Below are positions 7,723 to 13,449 of a stretch of DNA of 13,449 nucleotides, one piece after another. The position numbers and the translations under genes were made by a program. The notes under the pieces were generated by a model that saw nothing but the letters and a program-made list of their open reading frames with translations, ran no database searches and had not been told where the DNA came from. This DNA is from an uncultured Actinomycetes bacterium (GTDB lineage: Bacteria; Actinomycetota; Actinomycetes; Nanopelagicales; Nanopelagicaceae): positions 1-13,449 of the forward strand of contig CAIPQX010000048.1 in assembly GCA_903867285.1 (NCBI GenBank), in the 5' to 3' direction. The first letter of the stretch is position 1. Each line of letters begins with the position of its first letter.

Positions 7723-8724
7723 GTGATTCGTGTTGGAATTAATGGATTTGGACGTATTGGACGTAACTTTTTCCGGGCGGCTCTAACCTCCGGTGCTGAA
7801 TTTGAGATCGTTGGAATCAATGACCTCACAGATAATGCCACTCTTGCGCATCTCTTAAAATATGACTCTATTCTGGGCCGTCTCGGCCTTCCCGTCACCT
7901 ACACCGATGACTCAATCACCGTTGATGGAAAGACGATCAAGGTATTCGCCGAGCGCGATCCCGCTAACTTGCCATGGGCTGACCTCAAGGCAGATATCGT
8001 CATTGAATCAACTGGTTTCTTCACCAAGGCCGCAGATGCTAATAAGCACATCACCGCTGGCGCCAAGAAGGTCATCATCTCTGCTCCTGCCACCGATGAA
8101 GACATCACCATTGTCTTGGGTGTTAATGACGAGAAGTACGACCCAGCGTCACATAACATTATCTCTAACGCGTCTTGCACCACCAACTGCCTGGCTCCCA
8201 TGGCGAAGGTTCTCGATGAAGAATTCGGAATCGTCCGTGGCTTGATGACCACAGTCCACGCTTACACAAATGACCAATCGCTGCACGATCAGCCACATAA
8301 GGATCTCCGCCGCGCTCGCGCCGGTGCGGTCTCAATCATTCCTACCTCTACAGGTGCCGCAAAGGCGATCAGTTTGGTTCTGCCTAACCTAAAGGGGAAG
8401 CTCGATGGATACGCTCTACGCGTTCCAGTCCCAACGGGTTCTGCTACCGATCTCACCGTTGAACTCGCCCGCGAAGTTTCTGCTGCAGAAATTAACGCTG
8501 CGATGAAGAAGGCCGCTGAAGGTCCGCTTAAGGGAATTTTGAAGTACACCGAAGACCCAATCGTTTCAGCAGATATCGTCACCGATCCAAGTTCTTGCAT
8601 CTTCGATGCCGGACTTACCAAGACAATTGGTTCTACTGCAAAGGTTCTCGGTTGGTATGACAATGAATGGGGTTACTCAAATCGCCTCGTCGACCTCGTC
8701 AACTTTGTAGGTAAATCTCTCTAA
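7723..8724 (+). CDS. gap: Glyceraldehyde-3-phosphate dehydrogenase, type I
   Basis: GAPDH (333 residues, full length) oxidises glyceraldehyde 3-phosphate with phosphate to 1,3-bisphosphoglycerate in the cytoplasm. The N-terminal nucleotide-binding motif INGFGRIGR is at residues 5-13, followed by the acidic residue of INDL near 34 that favours NAD over NADP. The catalytic segment SNASCTTNC has nucleophile C152 and C156, and H179 in TVHAYTNDQ is the base. QPHKDLRRAR retains the proline also associated with NAD enzymes. WYDNEWGYSNR near the end is the usual C-terminal signature. The start is GTG with AAGAAGG ten bases upstream. Lysine is nearly always AAG and isoleucine mostly ATC or ATT, as expected for strong expression. 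The TAA stop overlaps the pgk ATG by one base (TAATG). NAD use points to the glycolytic direction, by inference. Confidence 0.98.
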   Translation: MIRVGINGFGRIGRNFFRAALTSGAEFEIVGINDLTDNATLAHLLKYDSILGRLGLPVTYTDDSITVDGKTIKVFAERDPANLPWADLKADIVIESTGFFTKAADANKHITAGAKKVIISAPATDEDITIVLGVNDEKYDPASHNIISNASCTTNCLAPMAKVLDEEFGIVRGLMTTVHAYTNDQSLHDQPHKDLRRARAGAVSIIPTSTGAAKAISLVLPNLKGKLDGYALRVPVPTGSATDLTVELAREVSAAEINAAMKKAAEGPLKGILKYTEDPIVSADIVTDPSSCIFDAGLTKTIGSTAKVLGWYDNEWGYSNRLVDLVNFVGKSL

Positions 8725-9920
8725 TGAGTTTTACTGCGCTTCAATCACTTGATGTAGCAGGAAAACGAGTTCTGCTCCGATGCGACCTAAACGTCCCTAT
8801 TAAAGAGGGTGTCATCCGCGATGACGGTCGCATTCGGGCATCGTTGCCCACCATTAAATATCTGATTGATAACGGCGCCAGCGTCGTTATTACCGCTCAC
8901 CTTGGTCGTCCCAAGGGTGAACGCAATCCAGAGATGACCCTTGCTCCAGTCGCACATCGATTGGGTGATCTTCTTGGCTCTCCGGTTCTCTTTTCATCAG
9001 AGATCGTTGGAGCAGAAGTTGATGCAAAGAAGGCCTCTCTCCAACCAGGGCAGATACTGCTTCTAGAAAATATTCGCTACGAAGCTGCGGAAACATCTAA
9101 GGATGAGGCAGAGCGTGCAGCGCTTGCTGCTCAATTAGCTGTCGGGATGGATCTCTTCGTAAGCGATGGATTTGGCGCAGTGCACCGTAAGCATGCCTCG
9201 GTCTATGACATCGCCAAGATTCTTCCTAGTGCAGCTGGTTTTCTCGTTGCCGCAGAGATTGATGTTCTGAAGAAGCTCACCGAGAATCCACAACGCCCGT
9301 ATGGCGTAGTACTTGGTGGCGCAAAGGTCTCCGACAAAATCGGAGTTATCAAGAACCTGCTCGGTAAGGTAAATGTTCTCGCCATCGGTGGAGGAATGCT
9401 CTTTACCTTCCTAGCTGCCGAGGGGCACGAGATTGGAAAGTCGCTTGTCGAAGTTGAAATGCTAGATGATGTTAAAAAATTGATGAAGGAAGCCAAAGAA
9501 CTTGGAGTCGAACTCCTGCTTCCAACAGATATCGTTGTAGCACCCGCCTTCGCAGCCGATTCCACTCCGACTCTAGTGAGCGCATATTCGATTCCAGCGG
9601 ATCAAATTGGCCTTGATATTGGCCCAGATAGCGCTGCCGCATTTGGCGCTGCGATCGAAAAGTGCCATACCGTATTCTGGAATGGTCCCATGGGAGTCTT
9701 TGAATTTCCCAACTTCGCGCATGGCACAAAGGTCGTTGCAGAAAGCCTGACAAAGGTGCAGGGAATCTCTGTTGTTGGCGGGGGAGACTCTGCCGCCGCA
9801 GTTCGTGCACTTGGATTTAGCGATAACCAATTTGGTTATATTTCTACCGGCGGTGGCGCGTCATTAGAGTACTTAGAAGGTAAACCACTCCCAGGGATTG
9901 AGGTTTTAAATCATGCGTAA
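8724..9920 (+). CDS. pgk: Phosphoglycerate kinase
   Basis: Pgk (398 residues) transfers phosphate from 1,3-bisphosphoglycerate to ADP, the first ATP-forming step of glycolysis. Substrate-side residues are R19, D21 and N23 in LLRCDLNVP, R36, and HLGRPKG at 59-65. DGFGAVHRKHAS is the conserved mid-N-domain segment. In the C-terminal nucleotide-binding domain GGAKVSDKIGV, WNGPMGVFE, VVGGGDSAA (350-358) and STGGGASLE (374-382) are all intact. The gene overlaps gap by one base and tpiA by eight bases, so the three genes form one translationally coupled operon. There is no clear Shine-Dalgarno sequence before its ATG, which fits re-initiation by ribosomes finishing gap. Confidence 0.98.
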   Translation: MSFTALQSLDVAGKRVLLRCDLNVPIKEGVIRDDGRIRASLPTIKYLIDNGASVVITAHLGRPKGERNPEMTLAPVAHRLGDLLGSPVLFSSEIVGAEVDAKKASLQPGQILLLENIRYEAAETSKDEAERAALAAQLAVGMDLFVSDGFGAVHRKHASVYDIAKILPSAAGFLVAAEIDVLKKLTENPQRPYGVVLGGAKVSDKIGVIKNLLGKVNVLAIGGGMLFTFLAAEGHEIGKSLVEVEMLDDVKKLMKEAKELGVELLLPTDIVVAPAFAADSTPTLVSAYSIPADQIGLDIGPDSAAAFGAAIEKCHTVFWNGPMGVFEFPNFAHGTKVVAESLTKVQGISVVGGGDSAAAVRALGFSDNQFGYISTGGGASLEYLEGKPLPGIEVLNHA

Positions 9921-10692
9921 GCCACTGATCGCGGGAAACTGGAAGATGAATCTCAATCATCTCGAAGCCATAGCAGTAACTCAAAAGCTTTCGTACTCAC
10001 TGGAAGAGAAAGATTACGATGCCGTTGATGTGGCGATCTTCCCTCCCTTCACCGATATTCGATCGGTGCAGACCTTGATTGATGGAGACCGTTTACGTCT
10101 GACCTATGGAGCGCAAGATCTCTCACCTGATGTATCTGGCGCATTTACCGGTGATATCTCCGGTTCGATGTTAGGAAAGTTGGGATGCACCTATGTTCTC
10201 GTCGGCCACTCTGAGCGCCGCACGATTCACGGGGAGAGCAGCGCACTTGTTGCATCGAAAGCCAAGGCTGCGCTTACCAATGAGATGATTCCGATTCTCT
10301 GCATCGGAGAAGATCTTGCTATCCGTGAATCTGGCAAGCAGGTCGAATTTGTGGTCAATCAATTGACCGAATCACTTCACGGATTACATAAACCAGATCT
10401 CAAGAAGGTTGTCTTCGCCTACGAACCCGTCTGGGCTATCGGCACCGGCAAGACGGCAACCCCCGCAGATGCCCAAGAGGTCTGCGCGGCGATTCGCGAA
10501 GCGCTCCGCTCCATCGGTAGCGATGAGATCGCGGCTGCAGCTCGAATCCTCTACGGCGGCTCGGTGAAGTCCGCAAATATCATCGATATTATGCGCGAAG
10601 GCGATGTTGATGGCGTCCTCGTCGGAGGAGCAAGCCTTGATCCTGAGGAATTTGCCCGAATCGCCAAGTTCCACCGCGCGGTGACCGCCTAA
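9913..10692 (+). CDS. tpiA: Triose-phosphate isomerase
   Basis: TpiA (259 residues) interconverts dihydroxyacetone phosphate and glyceraldehyde 3-phosphate. The barrel fold is complete: GNWKMN with catalytic K11, VGHSERR with electrophile H99, AYEPVWAIGTGK with base E171 and the mobile loop, and LYGGSVKSANI near the end, which binds phosphate. The start ATG lies eight bases inside pgk, and GAGG (9900-9903) stands nine bases upstream of it. The operon seems to end here, since 113 non-coding bases with hairpins and a new promoter candidate follow before secG. Confidence 0.98.
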   Translation: MRKPLIAGNWKMNLNHLEAIAVTQKLSYSLEEKDYDAVDVAIFPPFTDIRSVQTLIDGDRLRLTYGAQDLSPDVSGAFTGDISGSMLGKLGCTYVLVGHSERRTIHGESSALVASKAKAALTNEMIPILCIGEDLAIRESGKQVEFVVNQLTESLHGLHKPDLKKVVFAYEPVWAIGTGKTATPADAQEVCAAIREALRSIGSDEIAAAARILYGGSVKSANIIDIMREGDVDGVLVGGASLDPEEFARIAKFHRAVTA

Positions 10693-10731
10693 TTAGACGC
10701 TATCCTTAGCGCCTGGCTCGAAAGAGTCTAA
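10693..10731 (+). terminator. tandem hairpins after tpiA (possible terminator or attenuator)
   Basis: Right after the tpiA stop, CGCTA-TCCT-TAGCG (10698-10711) can form a 5-base-pair hairpin. GGCTC-GAAA-GAGTC (10715-10728) can form a second one with one G-T pair and a GNRA-type loop. The outer arms TTAGAC (10693-10698) and GTCTAA (10726-10731) could instead pair and enclose both. No run of T follows, so this is not a classic intrinsic terminator, although many actinobacterial terminators lack a T run. The stems are short. Confidence 0.35.
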
Positions 10732-10734
10732 AAT
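10706..10734 (+). promoter_or_regulatory. candidate promoter for secG-rbpA
   Basis: TAAAAT at 10729-10734 matches five of six bases of the -10 consensus. A weak -35 candidate TTAGCG lies at 10706-10711 with a 17-base spacer. Initiation near 10741 would leave a leader of about 65 bases before secG, containing the small hairpin CCTGC-CACTT-GCAGG (10758-10772) and the ribosome-binding site AAAAGGAG (10791-10798). The -10 overlaps the 3' arm of the tpiA hairpins. Confidence 0.45.
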
Positions 10735-10757
10735 GACCCTTATCGAGTTCATCCCAC

Positions 10758-10772
10758 CCTGCCACTTGCAGG
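10758..10772 (+). other. small hairpin in the secG leader
   Basis: Perfect 5-base-pair inverted repeat CCTGC and GCAGG with a 5-base loop CACTT, 19 bases before the secG ribosome-binding site. It could be a leader structure or chance; its stability is modest and nothing else around it looks like a riboswitch. Confidence 0.25.
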
Positions 10773-10805
10773 CTTGGATTAGTAGGAAATAAAAGGAGCC
10801 TGACC

Positions 10806-11033
10806 GTGGTTTTAGCGTTATCAATCCTTCTGGTGATTACCAGCGTTCTGATGATCCTTCTCGTTCTGCTCCACAAGGGCAAGGGCAGTGGACTTTCTGA
10901 CCTCTTTGGCGGCGGAATCTCCTCCAACTATGGCGGCTCATCAGTCGTTGAGAAGAATCTAGATCGCATCACCATCGTCGTTGGTGGTCTCTGGTTCGCC
11001 GGGGTAGTAACCCTGAGTCTTTACCTCAAGTAA
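10806..11033 (+). CDS. secG: SecG, preprotein translocase subunit
   Basis: This 75-residue membrane protein is the small accessory subunit of the SecYEG protein-export channel. It has the standard SecG layout: a first transmembrane helix at about residues 2-22, the short conserved loop LLHKGKGSGLSDLFGGG at 21-37, and a second helix at about 55-74 ahead of a single terminal lysine. The GTG start has a good ribosome-binding site AAAAGGAG (10791-10798) seven bases upstream. Its place after tpiA is the same as in Mycobacterium and Streptomyces. rbpA follows 41 bases later, so the two may be co-transcribed. Confidence 0.95.
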   Translation: MVLALSILLVITSVLMILLVLLHKGKGSGLSDLFGGGISSNYGGSSVVEKNLDRITIVVGGLWFAGVVTLSLYLK

Positions 11034-11038
11034 TAATT

Positions 11039-11044
11039 TATATT
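11039..11044 (+). promoter_or_regulatory. weak candidate -10 element before rbpA
   Basis: TATATT in the 41-base secG-rbpA gap matches five of six -10 consensus bases, but no -35 is found at a proper distance (TTTACC at 11020-11025 is only 13 bases away). It may allow separate rbpA transcription; read-through from secG is equally possible. Confidence 0.22.
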
Positions 11045-11074
11045 CTCGCATAAGAAAATTTAGAGGGAGCAAAA

Positions 11075-11413
11075 ATGGCAGGAAGTGCAATCCGCGGAAG
11101 TCGCGTCGGTGCCGGCCCCATGGGCGAGGCAGAGCGTGGCGAGGCGATAGCTCGCTTTCGTGTTTCTTATTGGTGCGCCAATGGCCATGAGACCCGCCCC
11201 TCCTTTGCCGAAGATGGCACTGTCACAATCCCTAACGAGTGGGATTGCCCGCGCTGCGGTTATCCAGCGGGCTTAGATAAAGATAAGCCGCCGCTACCTG
11301 TAAAGAATGAGCCATACAAGACCCACTTGGCTTACGTTAAAGAGCGTCGCAGCGAGGCAGAAGCCGCGAAGATCCTGGGCGATGCTTTATCAAAATTGCG
11401 CGGCGACGACTAA
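11075..11413 (+). CDS. rbpA: RbpA, RNA polymerase-binding protein
   Basis: RbpA (112 residues) is an actinobacterial cofactor that binds the principal sigma factor and the core RNA polymerase and helps open promoters. The layout is typical: an N-terminal tail with the IRGSRVGAGPMGEAERGE motif (6-23); a small core domain with zinc-ligand candidates C34, H38, C58 and C61 (WCANGH, CPRCG); a short linker containing PPLPVKNEPYK; and a C-terminal sigma-interacting helix with THLAYVKERRS. The sequence resembles the Streptomyces type more than the M. tuberculosis type, as I recall them. A strong ribosome-binding site AGAGGGAG (11062-11069) lies five bases before the ATG. Its stop codon overlaps that of the convergent pgi gene. 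In S. coelicolor and M. tuberculosis rbpA is not next to secG, so the location is less usual than the gene. Confidence 0.95.
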   Translation: MAGSAIRGSRVGAGPMGEAERGEAIARFRVSYWCANGHETRPSFAEDGTVTIPNEWDCPRCGYPAGLDKDKPPLPVKNEPYKTHLAYVKERRSEAEAAKILGDALSKLRGDD

Positions 11414-11421
11414 ATCTTCGC
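11366..11421. repeat. 8-base inverted repeat spanning the rbpA/pgi convergent junction
   Basis: GCGAAGAT (11366-11373) and ATCTTCGC (11414-11421) are perfect inverted copies separated by 40 bases that hold both stop codons. Each copy encodes Ala-Lys-Ile in its own gene (rbpA on +, pgi on -). A GCGAT/ATTGC pairing within the loop could extend the structure. It might act as a two-way terminator or RNA stabiliser, but shared codons may explain it by chance. Confidence 0.3.
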
Positions 11422-12954
11422 TAGCTCTACGAGCAAGGCCTGCAATCCAGCTTTCCGCTTTTTGAGGTGGATGCGTAACAACGGAAATTTACGATCCGAT
11501 AACGCCTGACCATCCCCAAGTGCCTGCGCCATCAGCAAGGTATGAAATGAGAAATTCTGATGAGGGATCGCCAGATCACCTTCGTTCTCCCCGGTGATTT
11601 GTAGGAACGCGCCGTTATGTTGTCCGCCCTTATGAAATTGACCGGTGGAATGTAGAAAACGTGGACCCCAACCAAAGGTTGTGCCCTTGCCGCTCGCGCG
11701 CGCTACCAGCTCACGAAGATCTGGCGCTTGGTGATCAATGCCGCGCGCCAGGTAAGCCATGATCGCGATGTAGTGACTGGAATGCGCAAAGAAGTCTTGC
11801 AGTTGGCCCGCAAGATCTTCCGCCTTTGATGAACTGTAAACCGCAATTAGGTCGTTCTCGAAGGTGGCTTGGAAATGCGGCACCTTTCCATCGTTCCACG
11901 TTGAAAGGAGGGCGCCGGTCCGCTCTTTCGCCTCTGTAACATTTGGTTGATTAAATGGGTCGACAGCAAGGCTGTAACTCAGGAGCGCGGTTACCCACTC
12001 CCACACGATAAATTGTTCGCCGAGCGTTCCGAGAACCGTGAGATCTGCTCCGGTTCCGGCTTGAAAACCAATCTTGAGAGCGGCTCCTGCGATATCTGCA
12101 CTCTCCGATTCAATAGCGATGGGAAGGCGTCCCGTTTGATTCTTTCCAGTGGACTCAGCAACAAGCTGCTCGATCCAGTCAGAGATCCCAGGCAGATCTG
12201 AACCTGCGTCAAAGAATGCAACGTTCTGTTCACCCTTGTCGAATATGGTGGCGGCAACCTGCACAGCGACCGAATCGGCCTTTACGAAAGTTTCCGCAGC
12301 AGCGGCCGCATCATCGATCAAGATCGAAACATCTACGCCAATTAAAGCAGCAGGAACTAAACCAAATGCGGAGAGTGCGCTGTAACGGCCTCCAACGTTG
12401 GGATCGGCATTTATTACACGCAGACCATCGGCGCGCGCCGATTTATCAAGGGGAGAGCCTGGGTCTGTGACGATGACAAAGTGTTCTGCCGGGTTAAGCC
12501 CAGCATCTTGGAATATCTTGGTAAAAAAAGCCTTATGCGAAGCGGTCTCGATGGTAGATCCAGATTTGGAACCAACGACGACGAGGCTATGTACGAGATC
12601 AGAGGGAATCGCGGCCTTGATCTGATCAGGATCGGTTGTATCCAAAACGGTGAGGTTTTTGTTGTAAGTCTTTGCGATTACTTCCGGGGCGAGTGAAGAG
12701 CCACCCATCCCAGCGAGCACGATTGTCGAGATCTCTTTGGTGCGGGCCCATGCAGTGAGGGCATCGAGTTCTGGGAGCAAGGCGCGCGAAGATGTCGGAA
12801 GGTCGATCCAATTTAAGCGGACGGCTGCTTCGGCTTGCGCCTCTGGACCCCACAAAGTGTGATCCTTGGCCGCTAAGCGAGACAGTATCTCGTTAAGGGA
12901 ATTCTTTGTTGCCATAGTGGCAAGTTTTAAAGCAGGACCGGAAACAGTAATCAT
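11410..12954 (-). CDS. pgi: Glucose-6-phosphate isomerase (Tal-Pgi-type isomerase domain)
   Basis: Pgi (514 residues) interconverts glucose 6-phosphate and fructose 6-phosphate in the cytoplasm. Two SIS sugar-phosphate domains are visible: LAGMGGSSLAPE (80-91), the phosphate-binding GSKSGST (128-134) and GGRYS (188-192) in the first; QLVAESTGK (263-271) with a probable catalytic glutamate between them; and DPFNQPNVTEAK (332-343) and HSTGQFHKGG (435-444) in the second. The latter motif is, as I recall, characteristic of the isomerase half of bifunctional transaldolase/phosphoglucose isomerase proteins rather than the E. coli-type enzyme. The ATG follows the tal stop codon with no gap and in the same frame. 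There is no Shine-Dalgarno sequence, so translation should depend on tal. An internal ATG at codon 14 is a possible alternative start. It converges on rbpA with a 4-base overlap. Confidence 0.93.
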   Translation of the reverse strand: MITVSGPALKLATMATKNSLNEILSRLAAKDHTLWGPEAQAEAAVRLNWIDLPTSSRALLPELDALTAWARTKEISTIVLAGMGGSSLAPEVIAKTYNKNLTVLDTTDPDQIKAAIPSDLVHSLVVVGSKSGSTIETASHKAFFTKIFQDAGLNPAEHFVIVTDPGSPLDKSARADGLRVINADPNVGGRYSALSAFGLVPAALIGVDVSILIDDAAAAAETFVKADSVAVQVAATIFDKGEQNVAFFDAGSDLPGISDWIEQLVAESTGKNQTGRLPIAIESESADIAGAALKIGFQAGTGADLTVLGTLGEQFIVWEWVTALLSYSLAVDPFNQPNVTEAKERTGALLSTWNDGKVPHFQATFENDLIAVYSSSKAEDLAGQLQDFFAHSSHYIAIMAYLARGIDHQAPDLRELVARASGKGTTFGWGPRFLHSTGQFHKGGQHNGAFLQITGENEGDLAIPHQNFSFHTLLMAQALGDGQALSDRKFPLLRIHLKKRKAGLQALLVELAKI

Positions 12955-13449
12955 TTAGGAAACCGCACTCACATTGTCTAGTAGTTCTTGCCAGGCATCG
13001 GCAAATTTCTTCACTCCATCTACTTCAAGAAACTCAACCACATCAGCGAGATCTATGCCAGCAGCATGGAGCGCTGCGAAGTGAGCGTGTGCTCCGGCAA
13101 TCGCCGGAGTGATCGTGTCGCCTCGAACCGCACCATGTGCGCGGACTTCATTCAGCGTTGCTTCTGGCATGGTGTTTACACAATGTGGCGCGATGAGTTC
13201 AATGACATACCGGGTGGGGTCGTAGGCCTTGTCTTTGACGCCGGTTGAAGCCCAGAGTGGCCGTTGTTGATTTGCTCCGTGCTCGACCAGCGCCTGCCAA
13301 CGCGGCGAAGAGATGACAGAAAGGTATGCCTCGTATGCGAGGACCGCATTTGCAATGGCAGAGGCGCCACGCAGCGGTGAGTGTGGGGCAATCGCGTCAA
13401 GGCGCTTATCAATTTCGGTATCGAGCCGAGATACAAAGAAAGATGCCAC
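12955..13449 (-). CDS. tal: Transaldolase, C-terminal part (cut by the window edge)
   Basis: The 164 residues present are the C-terminal half of an actinobacterial-type transaldolase, which moves a dihydroxyacetone unit between sugar phosphates in the non-oxidative pentose-phosphate pathway. ASFFVSRLDTEIDKRL at the beginning of the visible part, RPLWASTGVKD with YDPTRYV, VNTMPEATL and the acidic helices near the end are typical of the family. The GTG at the window edge is an internal valine of ASFFVSR, not a start; the Schiff-base lysine lies upstream, outside the window. The last codon is followed by TAA (12957-12955) and at once by the pgi ATG. In Streptomyces and Mycobacterium tal sits on the strand opposite gap-pgk-tpiA-secG in the same neighbourhood, usually with tkt upstream of it. 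Confidence 0.93.
   Translation of the reverse strand: MASFFVSRLDTEIDKRLDAIAPHSPLRGASAIANAVLAYEAYLSVISSPRWQALVEHGANQQRPLWASTGVKDKAYDPTRYVIELIAPHCVNTMPEATLNEVRAHGAVRGDTITPAIAGAHAHFAALHAAGIDLADVVEFLEVDGVKKFADAWQELLDNVSAVS

Noticed and set aside
11290..11400. RbpA C-terminal region (KTHLAYVKERRS) differing from the M. tuberculosis THWDML motif
   Set aside because: It fits the Streptomyces-type RbpA sequence as I remember it, so it is not a novel variant.
1..13449. Mobile element, CRISPR array, toxin-antitoxin, defence or biosynthetic system
   Set aside because: Every stretch is accounted for by conserved housekeeping genes or gaps of 113 bases or less; no transposase, integrase, regularly spaced repeats or unknown gene family is present.

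Overview
The window is a chromosomal core-gene segment of an actinobacterium (class Actinomycetes sensu lato). RbpA and WhiA are essentially actinobacterial markers. The gene order (uvr genes, rapZ-yvcK-whiA, gap-pgk-tpiA-secG, then tal/pgi on the other strand) matches the conserved neighbourhood known from Streptomyces and Mycobacterium. By eye the base composition is moderate, roughly half G+C, and gene packing is very tight (overlapping or nearly abutting genes, longest non-coding stretch about 113 bases). This fits a small-genome, low-to-moderate-GC lineage such as freshwater actinobacteria, but the genus cannot be fixed from the sequence alone.

Layout, left to right. Bases 1-65 are the last 20 codons of uvrB on the + strand, overlapping uvrA by the ATGA arrangement. 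uvrA (62-2902) is followed after 2 bases by uvrC (2905-4818), so all three nucleotide-excision-repair proteins lie in one run. Next comes the widely conserved trio rapZ (4829-5701), yvcK (5705-6634) and whiA (6654-7634). An 88-base gap with a dyad and candidate promoters leads to the lower-glycolysis operon gap-pgk-tpiA (7723-10692), whose genes overlap by 1 and 8 bases. A 113-base gap with tandem hairpins and a good -10 element precedes secG (10806-11033) and rbpA (11075-11413). On the - strand, converging on rbpA with overlapping stop codons, are pgi (11410-12954) and upstream of it the 3' part of tal (12955 to the window edge).

How the genes work together: UvrA/UvrB find DNA lesions and UvrC cuts on both sides of them. 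RapZ, YvcK and WhiA are regulatory proteins linked in other bacteria to cell-envelope precursor metabolism and cell division or development. Gap, Pgk and TpiA carry out the triose part of glycolysis/gluconeogenesis. Pgi and Tal connect hexose phosphates with the pentose-phosphate pathway. SecG is a translocon subunit and RbpA an RNA polymerase cofactor.

I found no mobile element, CRISPR array, tRNA/rRNA gene or unknown protein family, and no sign of a previously undescribed system. The observations most worth a second look are the tal/pgi pair, which share one reading frame and are split by a single TAA codon, the dyad upstream of gap, and the placement of rbpA directly after secG.
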